A DNA stretch of 59,315 bases from Pseudomonadota bacterium. GTDB taxonomy: Bacteria > Pseudomonadota > Alphaproteobacteria > Rhizobiales > Pleomorphomonadaceae. Shown piece after piece: positions 8,863 through 16,537 of this stretch (position 1 is the stretch's first letter; every line of letters starts with the position of its first letter). The position numbers and the translations under genes were made by a program. The stretch lies in contig JAGSYU010000015.1 of the NCBI GenBank assembly GCA_018262575.1, positions 1 to 59,315 on the forward strand, written 5' to 3'. Under the pieces are notes generated by a model. The model searched no databases. It was not told where the DNA came from and was given only the letters and a program-made list of their open reading frames with translations.

Positions 8863-9879
8863 GTGGCGGCGGCAAGACGCGGCATTGTCACCGGGGGGAC
8901 CTGGTGCGTCGACAACAACCGCCTGATCAGCTTCTGGCCGGAGGAGGATGGCATTGCCGAAATCCTCTCCCAGGAGTTGGCCGGGGGTGGTTCGGGTTGC
9001 AATCTCGCGGTTGATGTCCGCCATCTCGATCCGACGATGCCGGTGGAAACCATAGCCATCGTCGGTGACGACGAAGGCGGCCGTTTCCTCCGCGGTATCG
9101 CCGAGGAGGCGGGTATTGACCATCGGCAGATGCATGTCGACGGTTCGCTGCCGACGCAGTTCACCGACGCCTACGCTTCGTCGGTGACGCATCGCCGCAC
9201 CCACATCTTTGCCAAGGCGGTGGCGGCGGCGCTTACCCCCGACCACTTCGACTTGGCGGCGACGACCGGACGCATCCTGCACCTCGGACTGCCGGGCTTT
9301 CACAAGCAGCTCGACAGCCCCTGGGCGGATGGCGACAACGGCTGGGTGACGGTGCTGAAGGCGGCACGCGCCCTTGGCCTCAAGACCAACATCGAGCTGG
9401 CCAGCCTCGCGCCGCAGGTACTCACCGACGCGGTGATGCCCTGCCTCGGCCATCTCGACTATATCGTCGTCAACGACGCCGAGATCGGGGCGCTGGCCGA
9501 CCTTCCCACCGTCTGCCATGGCGTGACTGACGCCGGCCTCTGCGAGGCGGCGGCACGGGCGGTGCTCGATCGTGGTGCCATGGACCTGGTGGTCGTGCAC
9601 TGGCCGAAGCTCGCCATCGCCGTCAGCCGCGACGGCGCGGTGGCGAAAAAGGCCTCGGTGGCCATCCCCCCGGAGCTGGTGGTCGGCGCCAACGGGGCCG
9701 GCGACGCCTTCGCCGCCGGTGTGATCTACGGCATCCACGAGGGCTGGCCGCTCGAGACGGCGCTGGCGCTGGCGCATGCCACGGCTGCCTGCTCGCTGCG
9801 CTCGGTCACCACCTCCGGCTCGGTGGTTGGCTGGCAGGAGACGCTGAGGCTGGCGGACACGTGGGGTTGGCGGACTTGA
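8863..9879 (+). CDS. PfkB-family carbohydrate kinase
   Basis: A 338-residue ribokinase/PfkB kinase with GTG start. It has the N-terminal GGTWCVDN strand, a GGGSGCNLA substrate/dimer motif near residue 42, and the C-terminal catalytic signature GANGAGDAFAAG with the proton-abstracting Asp281; the usual Thr of the DTxGAGD signature is Asn here. It should phosphorylate a sugar or keto-sugar. It follows the aldolase-like gene by two bases, and the pair resembles the kinase-aldolase couples of ketose, tagatose or inositol catabolism. The substrate cannot be read from the sequence. Confidence 0.85.
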   Translation: MAAARRGIVTGGTWCVDNNRLISFWPEEDGIAEILSQELAGGGSGCNLAVDVRHLDPTMPVETIAIVGDDEGGRFLRGIAEEAGIDHRQMHVDGSLPTQFTDAYASSVTHRRTHIFAKAVAAALTPDHFDLAATTGRILHLGLPGFHKQLDSPWADGDNGWVTVLKAARALGLKTNIELASLAPQVLTDAVMPCLGHLDYIVVNDAEIGALADLPTVCHGVTDAGLCEAAARAVLDRGAMDLVVVHWPKLAIAVSRDGAVAKKASVAIPPELVVGANGAGDAFAAGVIYGIHEGWPLETALALAHATAACSLRSVTTSGSVVGWQETLRLADTWGWRT

Positions 9880-9888
9880 AAACGGCTT

Positions 9889-9912
9889 CCCCGGCGGGGT
9901 GATCCGCCGGGG
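9889..9912. terminator. Bidirectional terminator between converging sugar genes
   Basis: CCCCGGCGG and CCGCCGGGG form a perfect 9-bp stem with the 6-base loop GGTGAT. A second arm, the reverse complement of GGTGATCC, lies at 9937-9944 and gives an alternative larger fold. It sits just past the PfkB stop and just before the FGGY kinase stop on the other strand. Confidence 0.7.
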
Positions 9913-9939
9913 CTCATCGGGCTTGGGATCCCCCGCGGA

Positions 9940-11412
9940 TCACCAGCCGGAAAAGGCTGCTCGCGCCGTGTTGAACGGCTTCAGCGCGGCGTAGAGCGCG
10001 CGATACTCGCCGTAGAGAAAATCCATCCGCTGGCGCCGCGACGGATCGGGTTCGAACAGGCGGTCGGTGACGACCAGACGGCCAGCCGCTTCGCCGATCG
10101 ACGAAAAGCAGCCGGCGCCAACGCCCGCCAGGATCGCCGCCCCCAGAACACCGGCGTCGAGGGCTCGGAGACGACGGATCGGCCGCCCCAGCATGTCGGC
10201 GCGGATCTGGCACCAGGGGTCGGAGGCCGCGCCGCCACCGGCCATCGCAAAACTCGTCGCCGGTCGCCCGGCCGACGCTTCCAGCGCCTCCAGCAGCCAT
10301 CGCACCGACGATGCCACCCCCTCGAAGACGGCCCGCGTCAGCTCGGCCGGTCCCATCGAGCCGTCGAGGCCAATGAAGGCGCCGCGGGCCCCGATGTCCC
10401 AGATCGGCGCCCGCTCGCCCTGAAGATGCGGCAGGAACAGCGGCGTCGGCTGGTGCGGGTTGCTGGCGGCGACCAGCGCAGAGAGTTCGGATGGCGCGCG
10501 TCCCGTGAGGTTGGCCACCCAGGCGAGCGAGGCGCCACCGGCCTGCGTCGGGCCGGCGTGGAGCGTGATGTCTTCGCAAGTCGGGAAGGCGACGACACCG
10601 GCGGCGGGATGACGCGTGCTCGACACCAGGCCGACGATCTCCGACGTGCCGGAGAGATACATGCAGTCTCCGTCGGCGAGGACGCCGGTGCCGATGAGCC
10701 CGGCCCAGGCGTCCATGGCACCGGTGACCATCGGTGTGCCGGCGAGCGGCAGCCCTGGCAGAATGCGGCCGGCCGATTGCGTGAAGCCCCGAAGTGGCGG
10801 CAGCCGATCGGCGACGCCGGGCACCAGATCGAGAAGGCGAGGGACGTAGGCGAGCGACTGGTCGATGACGCCGAAGGCGGCCATCGGATCGGCGGTGGCT
10901 TCGCCCGTGAGCTTCAGGATGCAGTAATCCTTGGGTGCCAACAGCCAGCGGGTCCGCGCCCAGACGTCGGGGTGGTGTCGCGTCAGCCAGAGGGCGCGGG
11001 CGAGCGGATGGCTGGCGTCGATCGGCAGCGGCGCTCCCCACCAGCCGATGCGCTCTTCGGCGGAAACCAGTGCGTCGAGTTCAGCCGCTTCCGCGCCGGC
11101 ACGGCCGTCCTGCCAGGTGATGGCTGGCATCAGCGGCACACCGTCGTCGCCCACGAAGACGTGGGTGTTGACCTGGCTGGTCAGGCCGACGGCGGCGATG
11201 GCGCCTTGCGGCAAGCCATCCGACAGTCGGGTGAGCGCCGCCGTGACGCGATCTATCCAGTCGGTCGGAGCCTGCTCGGCGAGCCCGGGCGTTGGCCGCG
11301 CCATTGGATAGGGATCGGCAAAGGCTCGCAGCCCTGCGCCGCTCTCGTCGAACAGCGTGGCCTTGACCGAGGTGGTGCCGACGTCGATGCCGATGAGAAG
11401 GGACGTTTTCAT
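9940..11412 (-). CDS. FGGY-family carbohydrate kinase (xylulokinase-like)
   Basis: A 490-residue kinase of the FGGY type, closest in layout to xylulokinase (COG1070). The N-terminal phosphate loop IGIDVGTTSVKATLFD, the WQDGRA segment, the catalytic-Asp motif TGAMDAWAG (about residue 240), and the C-terminal adenosine motif MAGGGAASDPWCQIRADMLG are all present. ATG 11412 was chosen because IGIDVGTT follows within seven residues; further upstream codons lack homology. It is divergent from the ABC transporter genes and shares their promoter region. The locus therefore carries two sugar kinases of unrelated folds, which may act on different intermediates. Confidence 0.88.
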   Translation of the reverse strand: MKTSLLIGIDVGTTSVKATLFDESGAGLRAFADPYPMARPTPGLAEQAPTDWIDRVTAALTRLSDGLPQGAIAAVGLTSQVNTHVFVGDDGVPLMPAITWQDGRAGAEAAELDALVSAEERIGWWGAPLPIDASHPLARALWLTRHHPDVWARTRWLLAPKDYCILKLTGEATADPMAAFGVIDQSLAYVPRLLDLVPGVADRLPPLRGFTQSAGRILPGLPLAGTPMVTGAMDAWAGLIGTGVLADGDCMYLSGTSEIVGLVSSTRHPAAGVVAFPTCEDITLHAGPTQAGGASLAWVANLTGRAPSELSALVAASNPHQPTPLFLPHLQGERAPIWDIGARGAFIGLDGSMGPAELTRAVFEGVASSVRWLLEALEASAGRPATSFAMAGGGAASDPWCQIRADMLGRPIRRLRALDAGVLGAAILAGVGAGCFSSIGEAAGRLVVTDRLFEPDPSRRQRMDFLYGEYRALYAALKPFNTARAAFSGW

Positions 11413-11615
11413 GGAGAGACCTGCGGAGGGAATATGCGGCGCCGAGATCATCACGCCGGCCGGCGCGTGTCTATCCAGAAGGTCCCGCAACAGAGTGCGA
11501 TTCGCCGGCTTCGTGTTGAACGGCGCTCCGCTGGCTGATAACTGTTTTCCGGCCGGCGGGGAGAAGGAGGACGCGCGCTTCCGACGACCGGCCTCAGAGA
11601 AAACGGGGAACTCAC
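11413..11615. promoter_or_regulatory. Divergent promoter region of FGGY kinase and ABC transporter
   Basis: A 203-base gap between divergent starts. It contains a CGCCGGCCGGCG palindrome near 11455-11466 and a purine-rich ribosome site (GGGGAA) before the binding-protein gene. No regulator gene is adjacent and I cannot name an operator. Confidence 0.4.
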
Positions 11616-12548
11616 ATGACATCTTCGCTTCGCACGCGGCTTTCCACCGCCGCGCTGTTTCTTTCTGCCGTGTTGGCGGCCGGCACCGCTGGGGCGGCTG
11701 GCAAGATCGCGGTGATCACGCCCTATCTCGCCCAGCCGGGCACCCAGTTCTACGTCGAGGCCTTCCAGGAAGCCGCCAAGGACAAGGCGTGGGATGTCAA
11801 CGTCATCGATACCAAGGGTGACGTTGCCGCCGTTATCGCCCGTCTTGAGGACGCGGCGACGCAGAAGGTCGACGCGGTGGTGATCAACGTCGATCCGGCG
11901 CAGGTCGAGGCGGGTCTCGCCGCCGTCAAGGATGCCGGCATCCCGGTGGTCGGCATGGACGCTGGCGCCAGCCCCTATCTCGTCACCAACGTCACCTCCA
12001 ACGGCTACGCCATGGCCGCCGACACTGCCGCCTACGTGGCCAACCGCATTGGTGGCAAGGGCAACGTCGTCATGTTCGTGTTCGACGCCTTCCCGCCGGT
12101 GCAGGTGCGCGGCGTGATCGCCGACGCTGTCTTCGGCAACAATCCCGACATCAAGGTGCTCGACCGCGTGACGCCGGACGTTTCCGACGGTGGCATCGCC
12201 GACAGTCGCGCCAAGATGGAGGCGCTTCTCGCGGCCCATCCCGACAAGGGCTCGATCTCGGCCGTCTGGGCGGCCTGGGACCAGCCGGCGCTCGGCGCGT
12301 TGCAGGCGATCGAGGCGGCTGGCCGCCAGAACGAGGGCATCGTCATTACCGGCATCGACGCCAACCCGCAGGCCCGCGAGGCGATTGCCGCCGGTGGCAA
12401 CTTCGAGGCATCGATGGCGCAGGACTTCCACGGCATCGGCAAGGCAGCCGCCGAGGCCGTTGCCCAGACGCTGGCCGGCAAGCCGCCGAAGTCGTCGGTT
12501 ATCTACGTGCCGACCAAGCTGATCACCGTCGACAACGTCAAGGATTGA
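11616..12548 (+). CDS. Ribose-type sugar ABC transporter, periplasmic binding protein
   Basis: A 310-residue RbsB-like (peripla_BP_4) protein. A typical signal peptide (residues 1 to about 28, ending AGTAGAA) is followed by KIAVITPYLAQPGTQFYVEAF, the first strand of the fold, DxxGD-type loop DTKGDVAAV, VVINVDPAQV, and the C-terminal GIDANPQA hinge. It would deliver a monosaccharide or small polyol to the membrane components encoded next. Preceded by GGGGAA at a good distance from ATG 11616. A stem-loop separates it from the ATPase gene, the usual place for keeping binding-protein expression high. Confidence 0.92.
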   Translation: MTSSLRTRLSTAALFLSAVLAAGTAGAAGKIAVITPYLAQPGTQFYVEAFQEAAKDKAWDVNVIDTKGDVAAVIARLEDAATQKVDAVVINVDPAQVEAGLAAVKDAGIPVVGMDAGASPYLVTNVTSNGYAMAADTAAYVANRIGGKGNVVMFVFDAFPPVQVRGVIADAVFGNNPDIKVLDRVTPDVSDGGIADSRAKMEALLAAHPDKGSISAVWAAWDQPALGALQAIEAAGRQNEGIVITGIDANPQAREAIAAGGNFEASMAQDFHGIGKAAAEAVAQTLAGKPPKSSVIYVPTKLITVDNVKD

Positions 12549-12568
12549 CGTCTTCTGCAACACCGGAC

Positions 12569-12601
12569 GGGCGGCATTTGCCGCCCTCCCGAACGGGTTT
12601 T
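12569..12601 (+). terminator. Intercistronic stem-loops between binding protein and ATPase
   Basis: GGGCGGC-ATTT-GCCGCCC (12569-12586) is a perfect 7-bp hairpin. It is followed at once by a small CCCG-AA-CGGG hairpin (12588-12597) and TTTT, ending five bases before the ATPase start codon. This looks like an attenuator or mRNA-stabilising element that favours the binding protein; the second hairpin sits on the ribosome site region of the ATPase gene. Confidence 0.6.
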
Positions 12602-12605
12602 CCCC

Positions 12606-14135
12606 ATGACGCTGCTTTCGATCCGCGGACTCGACAAGAGCTTTGCCGGCGCCCGGGCGTTGTCCGGCGCCTCGCTTGAGGTACGGGCCGGCGAGGTGCA
12701 TGCCCTGATGGGCGAGAATGGCGCCGGCAAGTCGACGCTGATCAAGGTACTGGCCGGCGTGGTGAAGCCCGACGCCGGCACCGTCGAGATCGACGGTGAG
12801 TCCGTGACCATCGCCTCGCCGGCCGACGCGCTCCGTCTCGGCCTGCGCTTCATCCACCAGGAACTGTCGGTGGTGCCGCATCTGTCGGTCGCCGAAAACA
12901 TCTTCCTTGGTCGCGACTATCCGCGCCGCTGGGGCGTGATGATCGACTGGGACGGCCTCAACCGTGCCGCTTCCGCCGTGCTCGCCGGGCTGGGTGTCGA
13001 CCACATCCGACCGGCGCGCAAGATGGCCCGCCTCACGGTCGGCGACCAGATGCTGGTAAAGATCGCCACCGCCTTTCAGGACATCAGCCTCGGCGATGGC
13101 GCGCCGGCTCTCCTTTACGTGATGGACGAGCCGACGGCGGCGCTGTCGGCCGAGGAATCGCGGCGCCTGTTCGCCGTGATCCGCCGGCTGCGCGAGGCCG
13201 GCGCCGGCATCATCTACGTGTCGCATCGGCTCGACGAGGTGATGGAACTTGCCGATCGCCTTACCGTGCTGCGCGATGGCGCGACGGTGGCGACCCGCGA
13301 CATTGCCGGGCTTCAGAAGCTCGAGGTGATCGAGCTGATGATCGGCCGCCGGTTCGCCGAAGGCTACCCGCCCCGTCTGGCGCCGGTGTCGGCCGAGGTG
13401 GCGCTCGGCGTCGAGCATCTTTCCACAGCTTATCTACAGGATGTCTCCTTCGACGTGCGCAAGGGCGAGATCCTCGGCCTTGCCGGCCTTGAGGGCGCCG
13501 GTCAGAGCGAGGTCATCCGGGCGATCGTCGGCGCCGATGGCGGCCATGATGGCGCCGTCAGTCTGGCCGGACGACCGGTGAGGATCGACGAGCCGGTGTC
13601 GGCCTGGCAGAAGGGCCTTGCCTTTCTGCCGCGCGAACGGCGCCAGGAAGGACTGGTGTCCTCGGCGTCGATCGCCGGCAACGTGTCGCTGCCGCATCTC
13701 GATGATCTCGTTCGGTTCGGCCTTGTCCTCGACCGGGCGGCGGAGGCGGAGCAGGCCGTGGAACTCGGCCGACAGGTGAAGCTCAAGGCCAAGGGGCCGC
13801 GACAGAAGGTTCGCGAACTCTCCGGTGGCAACCAGCAAAAGGTGGTGTTTGCCCGGGCAATCGCCGGCAAGCCGGAGGTGCTGCTGCTCGATGAGCCGAC
13901 GCGCGGCGTCGACGTCGGCGCCCGCTTCGACATCCATGCGTTGCTGCGCCAACTGACGGCCGAAGGTAAAGCGGTGGTGCTCGCCTCCTCCGACCTGCCG
14001 GAGCTCGTCTACATGGCCGATCGCGTCATCGTCTTTCGGGACGGCAAGGTGGCGACCATCGTTTCCACCGAGGGCCTCGATCAGGCTGGACTCGCCGCCC
14101 TCTGCTTCGGCGCGCCCGCCGCGCCCTCTGCCTGA
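12606..14135 (+). CDS. Ribose-type sugar ABC transporter, ATP-binding protein
   Basis: A 509-residue RbsA/MglA-type protein with two nucleotide-binding domains. The first has Walker A GENGAGKST (36-44), a divergent signature LTVGDQ, and Walker B with MDEPTAALS. The second has the degenerate P-loop GLEGAGQSE usual for this family, the signature LSGGNQQKV and LLLDEPTRGVDVG. It energises the permease encoded 11 bases downstream. No ribosome site is obvious apart from the hairpin-TTTT region, which may couple or attenuate its translation. Confidence 0.93.
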   Translation: MTLLSIRGLDKSFAGARALSGASLEVRAGEVHALMGENGAGKSTLIKVLAGVVKPDAGTVEIDGESVTIASPADALRLGLRFIHQELSVVPHLSVAENIFLGRDYPRRWGVMIDWDGLNRAASAVLAGLGVDHIRPARKMARLTVGDQMLVKIATAFQDISLGDGAPALLYVMDEPTAALSAEESRRLFAVIRRLREAGAGIIYVSHRLDEVMELADRLTVLRDGATVATRDIAGLQKLEVIELMIGRRFAEGYPPRLAPVSAEVALGVEHLSTAYLQDVSFDVRKGEILGLAGLEGAGQSEVIRAIVGADGGHDGAVSLAGRPVRIDEPVSAWQKGLAFLPRERRQEGLVSSASIAGNVSLPHLDDLVRFGLVLDRAAEAEQAVELGRQVKLKAKGPRQKVRELSGGNQQKVVFARAIAGKPEVLLLDEPTRGVDVGARFDIHALLRQLTAEGKAVVLASSDLPELVYMADRVIVFRDGKVATIVSTEGLDQAGLAALCFGAPAAPSA

Positions 14136-14146
14136 AGGAACACCTC

Positions 14147-15097
14147 GTGGCTTCCGCGCTCAAGACCTACGGCACGCTGATCGGCTTTGTCCTCGTCGTC
14201 GTCTTTTTCTGGATCGAGATCCCCGACACCTTCATGACGGCGAAGAACTGGCTGAACATCAGCCAGCAGGTGTCGATGCTGGCGGTCGTCGCCTTCACGA
14301 TGACCATCGTCATGGTGATGGGCGATTTCGACCTGTCCGTCGGCTCGATGGCATCGCTGGCCGGCATCGTGGCAGCGCTCGCCTTTCGCGACGGCCATGG
14401 CGTGTGGGTCGGTGTGGCGCTGGCGCTGATCGTCGGCCTTCTCGGCGGTCTCCTCAACGGCGCGCTCGTCGCGTATGTCGGCATCCTGCCCTTCGTGGCG
14501 ACGCTCGGCACGCTGACCGTCTATAGCGGCCTCGCCTTCCTGGTCTCGGGCGGCAAGACCATCTTCGGCCGCGACATTCCCCAGGCCTTTTCCGGCTTTG
14601 CTCGCTCGGGCATTTCGCTGACGGAGACGGTGACTCTTCCCAGTCTGACCATCGTCGCTGCGCTGGTGCTCGCCGCCGTCTGGTTCACACTAGAACAGAC
14701 GACCTTCGGCCGGCGCCTTTACGCCATCGGCGGCAACATGGAGGCAACGCGCCTCGCCGGCATCCGGGTCAGGCGGCTGCGCTTTTTCGCTTTTGGCCTC
14801 AGTGGCCTCGGCGCGGCGACGGCCGGCCTGATGTATGCCAGCCGGGTCGCCTCGGCCAACCCGACGCAGGGCTCCGGTCTGATGCTCGACGCCATCGCCG
14901 CGGTTTTTCTGGGCATGACCATGAGCGAGGAAGGCGAGCCGCACGTCGCGGCCACCTTGGTCGGCGTGCTGATCCTCGGTGTGCTCGGCAATGGCCTCAC
15001 CCAGATGAGCATCGACAGCTACGTGCGCGAGGTGCTGATCGGTTCGATCATCGTGCTCGCCGTGGCCGCTTCGTCGCTCGGCAAGGCAAAGGGGTGA
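14147..15097 (+). CDS. Ribose-type sugar ABC transporter, permease
   Basis: A 316-residue RbsC-like (BPD_transp_2) inner-membrane protein with about nine or ten hydrophobic segments. The family stretch MVMGDFDLSVGSMASLAG and the YAIGGNMEATRLAGI loop are typical. Start is GTG 14147 with GAAGGAA upstream. It is the only permease gene, so it presumably works as a homodimer. A 24-base perfect palindrome follows the stop. Confidence 0.92.
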   Translation: MASALKTYGTLIGFVLVVVFFWIEIPDTFMTAKNWLNISQQVSMLAVVAFTMTIVMVMGDFDLSVGSMASLAGIVAALAFRDGHGVWVGVALALIVGLLGGLLNGALVAYVGILPFVATLGTLTVYSGLAFLVSGGKTIFGRDIPQAFSGFARSGISLTETVTLPSLTIVAALVLAAVWFTLEQTTFGRRLYAIGGNMEATRLAGIRVRRLRFFAFGLSGLGAATAGLMYASRVASANPTQGSGLMLDAIAAVFLGMTMSEEGEPHVAATLVGVLILGVLGNGLTQMSIDSYVREVLIGSIIVLAVAASSLGKAKG

Positions 15098-15105
15098 TGG
15101 GGAAA

Positions 15106-15129
15106 CGCCGTCGGCCATGGCCGACGGCG
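15106..15129. terminator. Perfect palindrome between converging permease and isomerase genes
   Basis: Arms CGCCGTCGGCCA and TGGCCGACGGCG pair without a mismatch over 24 bases (12 bp each), preceded by AAA on the plus strand, which gives a short U run on the minus transcript. It serves as terminator for both converging transcripts. Confidence 0.7.
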
Positions 15130-15153
15130 CCGCGGATCATTCATTTCGGCTGG

Positions 15154-16416
15154 CTAGATCCGAATGCCCTCGTTCATCAGGCCGCGCACCAAGCTGCCGG
15201 AGGTTGGCAGCAGCGGGATCAGACAGGCCTGGACCGAGTGATAGATATCGGGTCGGCCGTAGAAGGGATTGGTGGCCGGCCGGTTCTCCGCGTCGAGTTG
15301 CGGGATGAAGGCGCCGGTTGTCCGATCGATCAAGTGGTCGCTGGTGAAATCCCAGATACGGCGGTACCAGGCCTCATAGAAGGGATCGCCGGTGATCGTT
15401 GCCAGGAAATGGGACGCGCCGATGCCCTCGCAGCAGGGCCACCAGAAGCGGTCGGGCACCGACGGTTTGCCGTCCCAGCCGACCGTGTAATAGAAGCCGC
15501 CGCGCTCCCTGTCCCAGCCCTCGTCGATGGCAAGCCGGAAGAGGTTTTGCGCCGCGTCCGGCAGCCAAGCGAGTTTGCGGCCGCCAAGCTCCCAGAGTTG
15601 CAGCAACAGGCGCGCCCATTCCAGCCAGTGGCCAGGCGTCGAGCCATAAGGTTTGAACATCGGGTTGCCGACATAGTCGAGCGTCACGTTCCATTTGCCG
15701 TCGAAATGCTCGGGCAGTCGCCAGCCGTTGCGCGAGGCGAAGCGGTCGATGATCAGTTCGGCAATGCTCTCGGCCTTCCGGAGATACTCTGTGTCGTTGG
15801 TTACCTCGAAGGCGGCCATCAGCGATTCGGTGAGGTGCATGTTGGAGTTCTGGCCGCGATAGTCACCGATCGGCTGCCAGTCGGTGGTGAACTCCTCGGC
15901 AACGGCACCCGGCTCCGTCTCCCAGAAACGCGCGACCAGGACGTCGGTGACGTCGGCGATCAGCCGGTCGGCGCCGGGATGGCCGGCCGCCTTGGCGGTG
16001 GCCGCGGCAAGGAGCACGTGGGCGTGGCCGTAGGCCTGCTTGGTGGGATCGGTCAGCGCGCCGTAGCCGACGCCCCAGTGATAGCCGCCGTTCACCGTGT
16101 CGCGGTGGCTGTTCCACAGGAAGTCCATGCCCTGGTCGACGACCGCCGCTGCGCCGGGCCGGCCCATCAGCGAGGCGATGCCGAAGGCGTGCACGAGACG
16201 GGTGGTGATGTGGAGGTTCCGGGCTGGCGGCTGGCCGTCGGCGCCCGGTGCCATCGGCCGCCCAGCCTCATCGAGCTCGAAATAGCCGCCCAGCGGGTTG
16301 CGGCAGCCTGCCTCGAAGAAAGAAAACAGGGCGTCGGCACGGCCAAGCAGCCATAGGCGGTGGGGCGCGCGCTCCACCCAGCGGCTGCGCGCGGCAACTT
16401 TCAGTTCCCTCAGCAT
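15154..16416 (-). CDS. AGE-family sugar isomerase, YihS-like (aldose-ketose isomerase)
   Basis: A 420-residue (alpha/alpha)6-barrel protein of the N-acylglucosamine 2-epimerase superfamily. It resembles the aldose-ketose isomerase branch that includes YihS (sulphoquinovose/mannose isomerase) more than renin-binding epimerases: TRLVHAFGIASLMGRPG (Arg73), RGQNSNMHLTES (His194), STPGHWLEWARLLL (His263, Glu266) and RPDIYHSVQAC (His393) match the positions of YihS catalytic Arg/His/Glu residues as I remember them. It likely interconverts an aldose and ketose in the cytosol. It lies 121 bases downstream of the GH36 gene on the same strand. Epimerase rather than isomerase activity cannot be excluded. 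Confidence 0.75.
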   Translation of the reverse strand: MLRELKVAARSRWVERAPHRLWLLGRADALFSFFEAGCRNPLGGYFELDEAGRPMAPGADGQPPARNLHITTRLVHAFGIASLMGRPGAAAVVDQGMDFLWNSHRDTVNGGYHWGVGYGALTDPTKQAYGHAHVLLAAATAKAAGHPGADRLIADVTDVLVARFWETEPGAVAEEFTTDWQPIGDYRGQNSNMHLTESLMAAFEVTNDTEYLRKAESIAELIIDRFASRNGWRLPEHFDGKWNVTLDYVGNPMFKPYGSTPGHWLEWARLLLQLWELGGRKLAWLPDAAQNLFRLAIDEGWDRERGGFYYTVGWDGKPSVPDRFWWPCCEGIGASHFLATITGDPFYEAWYRRIWDFTSDHLIDRTTGAFIPQLDAENRPATNPFYGRPDIYHSVQACLIPLLPTSGSLVRGLMNEGIRI

Positions 16417-16537
16417 GTCTTCTCCTCCCAGACGGCGGCGCTTCGGCCCTCCAGCCGTCTCTTTCTTTTTAGCACTGCCCGCCGTCGGGACAACTTGAGG
16501 AGATCACAGAGCTCGGCCTTTCGCTTGGAATGGTTGA

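Noticed and set aside
7832-15097. An Lsr-type autoinducer-2 uptake system (FGGY kinase, aldolase-like protein, ribose-type ABC)
   Set aside because: Only one permease, no LsrG or LsrR, and the aldolase-like protein lacks LsrF motifs.
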